Origin: JAPLIS01 sp963719415
Lineage (GTDB): Bacteria > Babelota > Babeliae > Babelales > Vermiphilaceae
Direction: 5' to 3'
Length of the DNA stretch: 64,000 nucleotides
NCBI GenBank assembly: GCA_963719415.1
Contig: OY970383.1
Span: 124,001-188,000, forward strand
Shown piece after piece: positions 62,904-64,000 of this stretch (position 1 is its first letter; each line of letters starts with the position of its first letter). The translations under genes were made by a program, and so were the position numbers. The notes below the pieces were generated by a model. The model did not search any database. It saw nothing but the letters and a program-made list of their open reading frames with translations, and was not told the origin of the DNA.

Positions 62904-63494
62904 ATGCCAATTGAAGCTAATATAATAGAAAATGATCCAAAAAGTCTTCAGGTTCCAATGGAAGCTGAGATGCATAAAGCTATCAAGCACTTTGAGGGTG
63001 AATTAATAAAAATAAGAACAGGTCGCGCCCACACGAATCTTGTTGAAAGTATTCCGGTAAGTATTTATGGACAGCCACCAACGGCATTAAAAAGCATGGC
63101 TGCTCTTGCTGCTCCAGAAGCAAACCTGATTACTATTCAACCATGGGATTCTCATACTATTGCCGATATAGAAAAGGCAATCAACGCATCTTCTTTAGGG
63201 ATTAACCCGGTTAATGATGGAAAATCAATTCGTTTACGCCTTCCTCAAATGAGCTCTCAACGAAGAGATGAGTTAGGAAAAATATTAGGAAAAAAAGCTG
63301 AAGAAACAAAAGTAGCTATAAGAAACATAAGAAAAGATTTTAATAATATAATTCGTGATGCAAAAACAAAAAAAACTGTTTCTGAAAATTTTTATACTCG
63401 ACTCGTGGACTTGTTACAAAAAATAACTGATAATTTTTCAGAACTTATTGATAAAATGGTTAAAAAGAAAGAAGAAGAATTGCACTCCATATAA
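62904..63494 (+). CDS. frr: Ribosome recycling factor
   Basis: The 196-residue product is a full RRF with HFEGELIKIRTGRAHTNLVESIPVSIYG (about 29-56), ITIQPWDSHTIADIEKAI, NDGKSIRLRLPQMSSQRRDELGKILGKKAEETKVAIRNIRKD and a helical end. It splits post-termination ribosomes with EF-G. Start ATG 62904 has AGGA 8 nt upstream; a TATAAT at 62864-62869 suggests its own promoter. The N-terminus has about 13 extra residues. Confidence 0.96.
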   Translation: MPIEANIIENDPKSLQVPMEAEMHKAIKHFEGELIKIRTGRAHTNLVESIPVSIYGQPPTALKSMAALAAPEANLITIQPWDSHTIADIEKAINASSLGINPVNDGKSIRLRLPQMSSQRRDELGKILGKKAEETKVAIRNIRKDFNNIIRDAKTKKTVSENFYTRLVDLLQKITDNFSELIDKMVKKKEEELHSI

Positions 63495-63561
63495 GTCTTT
63501 TGGTGCATTTCTTTTATTAAAAAACTTATTAAAAAAATATTTCTTTCTTTTGTTTAAACTT

Positions 63562-63570
63562 CTGCTATAA
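63562..63570 (+). promoter_or_regulatory. Extended -10 element before tRNA-Leu
   Basis: TGCTATAAT at 63562-63570, about 90 nt before the tRNA. No good -35 box is seen at the usual distance, consistent with an extended -10 promoter. Confidence 0.5.
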
Positions 63571-63660
63571 TACTTGTACTATATATACGATATTATATAA
63601 ATAAGATTATATAAATAAGTTACTGGAAGCTACTTAGTATAGAAGTTTTTGAAATTACGT

Positions 63661-63746
63661 GCAGGAGTGGCGAAATGGTAGACGCGCTGGACTTAGGATC
63701 CAGTTCCCTAACCGGAGTGGGGGTTCAAGTCCCTCCTCCTGCACCA
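63661..63746 (+). tRNA. tRNA-Leu (anticodon TAG)
   Basis: Acceptor GCAGGAG pairs with CTCCTGC; discriminator A and CCA are encoded. The anticodon arm is CTGGA-CTTAGGA-TCCAG with anticodon TAG. The long variable arm (TTCCCTAACCGGAGTGG region) is typical of class II tRNA-Leu. Length is 86 nt. Confidence 0.97.
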
Positions 63747-63762
63747 AAAAAAGGAGTATACA

Positions 63763-64000
63763 ATGTCTAGCGAACAGACTCATTTTTTATTTTCATCATT
63801 GCCTAGTTCCTTAATCGCTGAATTATCTCTAGAATTATCTTGTTCATCAAACAATTTCTGTTCTGCTCGCATAAAAGTTCCTGCCTCTATTATTACCTCG
63901 CTTTACAATGAAGTCTCCCTAAGCCAGCAAAAACATATTCATACCAAAGGCTTTACCTCTGGCAATGTCCCTCTCGAATATATAAAACAAAATTTTAAAA
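63763..64000 (+). CDS. tig: Trigger-factor-like N-terminal fragment (cut by window end)
   Basis: The first 79 codons after ATG 63763 (AAGGAG upstream) read as a trigger-factor-type ribosome-binding domain, with IPASIITSLYNEV-like text and HTKGFTSGNVPLEYIKQNF, matching the GFRxGxxPxxxI pattern. Trigger factor binds L23 at the exit tunnel and holds nascent chains. It starts 16 nt after the tRNA. The end is beyond the window, so length and PPIase domain are not seen. Confidence 0.75.
   Translation, partial: MSSEQTHFLFSSLPSSLIAELSLELSCSSNNFCSARIKVPASIITSLYNEVSLSQQKHIHTKGFTSGNVPLEYIKQNFK

Overview
The window is AT-rich, gene-dense bacterial chromosome. It most resembles an intracellular bacterium of protists or amoebae, and Candidatus Dependentiae (TM6) is my best guess. 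This is inference: housekeeping genes are bacterial, but they alternate with secreted paralogue families carrying ankyrin repeats, MYND zinc fingers, ubiquitin-like folds, a PPxY motif and a possible papain-fold protease. No rRNA operon, CRISPR array or prophage is visible.

Layout. 1-10 kb (minus strand) is a core block: ymdB, rny, zapA, a coiled-coil partner, rplT-rpmI-infC, recA, a PpiD-like chaperone, miaA and carD. The infC-rpmI-rplT to zapA-rny-ymdB order is the common bacterial one, with pheST absent. At 10-15 kb are an ankyrin protein, a GC-rich palindrome, dnaK, a DUF378-like protein and ychF. At 15-28 kb lies an accessory stretch: a GH1 glycosidase and a degenerate GH1 relative flank two secreted MYND proteins; then an RRM protein, hspR-htpX and three tandem secreted ankyrin-like paralogues. 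tRNA-Gln, spoVG, rsmH, murF, an IS5-type element and ftsK occupy 28-35 kb. From 35-45 kb are three related secreted, probably outer-membrane, proteins with small secreted or membrane proteins and a candidate cysteine protease between them.

The minus-strand block at 45.6-53.7 kb holds acpP, a FabD-like protein lacking its catalytic residues, gltX, a YfgM-like protein, rpmF and a four-gene TroA/ZnuA-type metal ABC operon. At 53.9-60 kb is a second effector-like island: a PPxY protein, a large helical secreted protein, and four tandem secreted paralogues whose C-termini look like divergent ubiquitin folds (one is interrupted by a stop). The window closes with argS, tsf, frr, tRNA-Leu and the start of a trigger-factor-like gene.

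The genome shows frequent short tandem duplication, both between genes and inside essential enzymes (miaA, ftsK, argS inserts). It also shows strong hairpin terminators and decay of catalytic sites in paralogues. The feature most worth pursuing is the ubiquitin-like secreted cluster at 56.6-60.0 kb, with the eukaryote-type interaction motifs around it.
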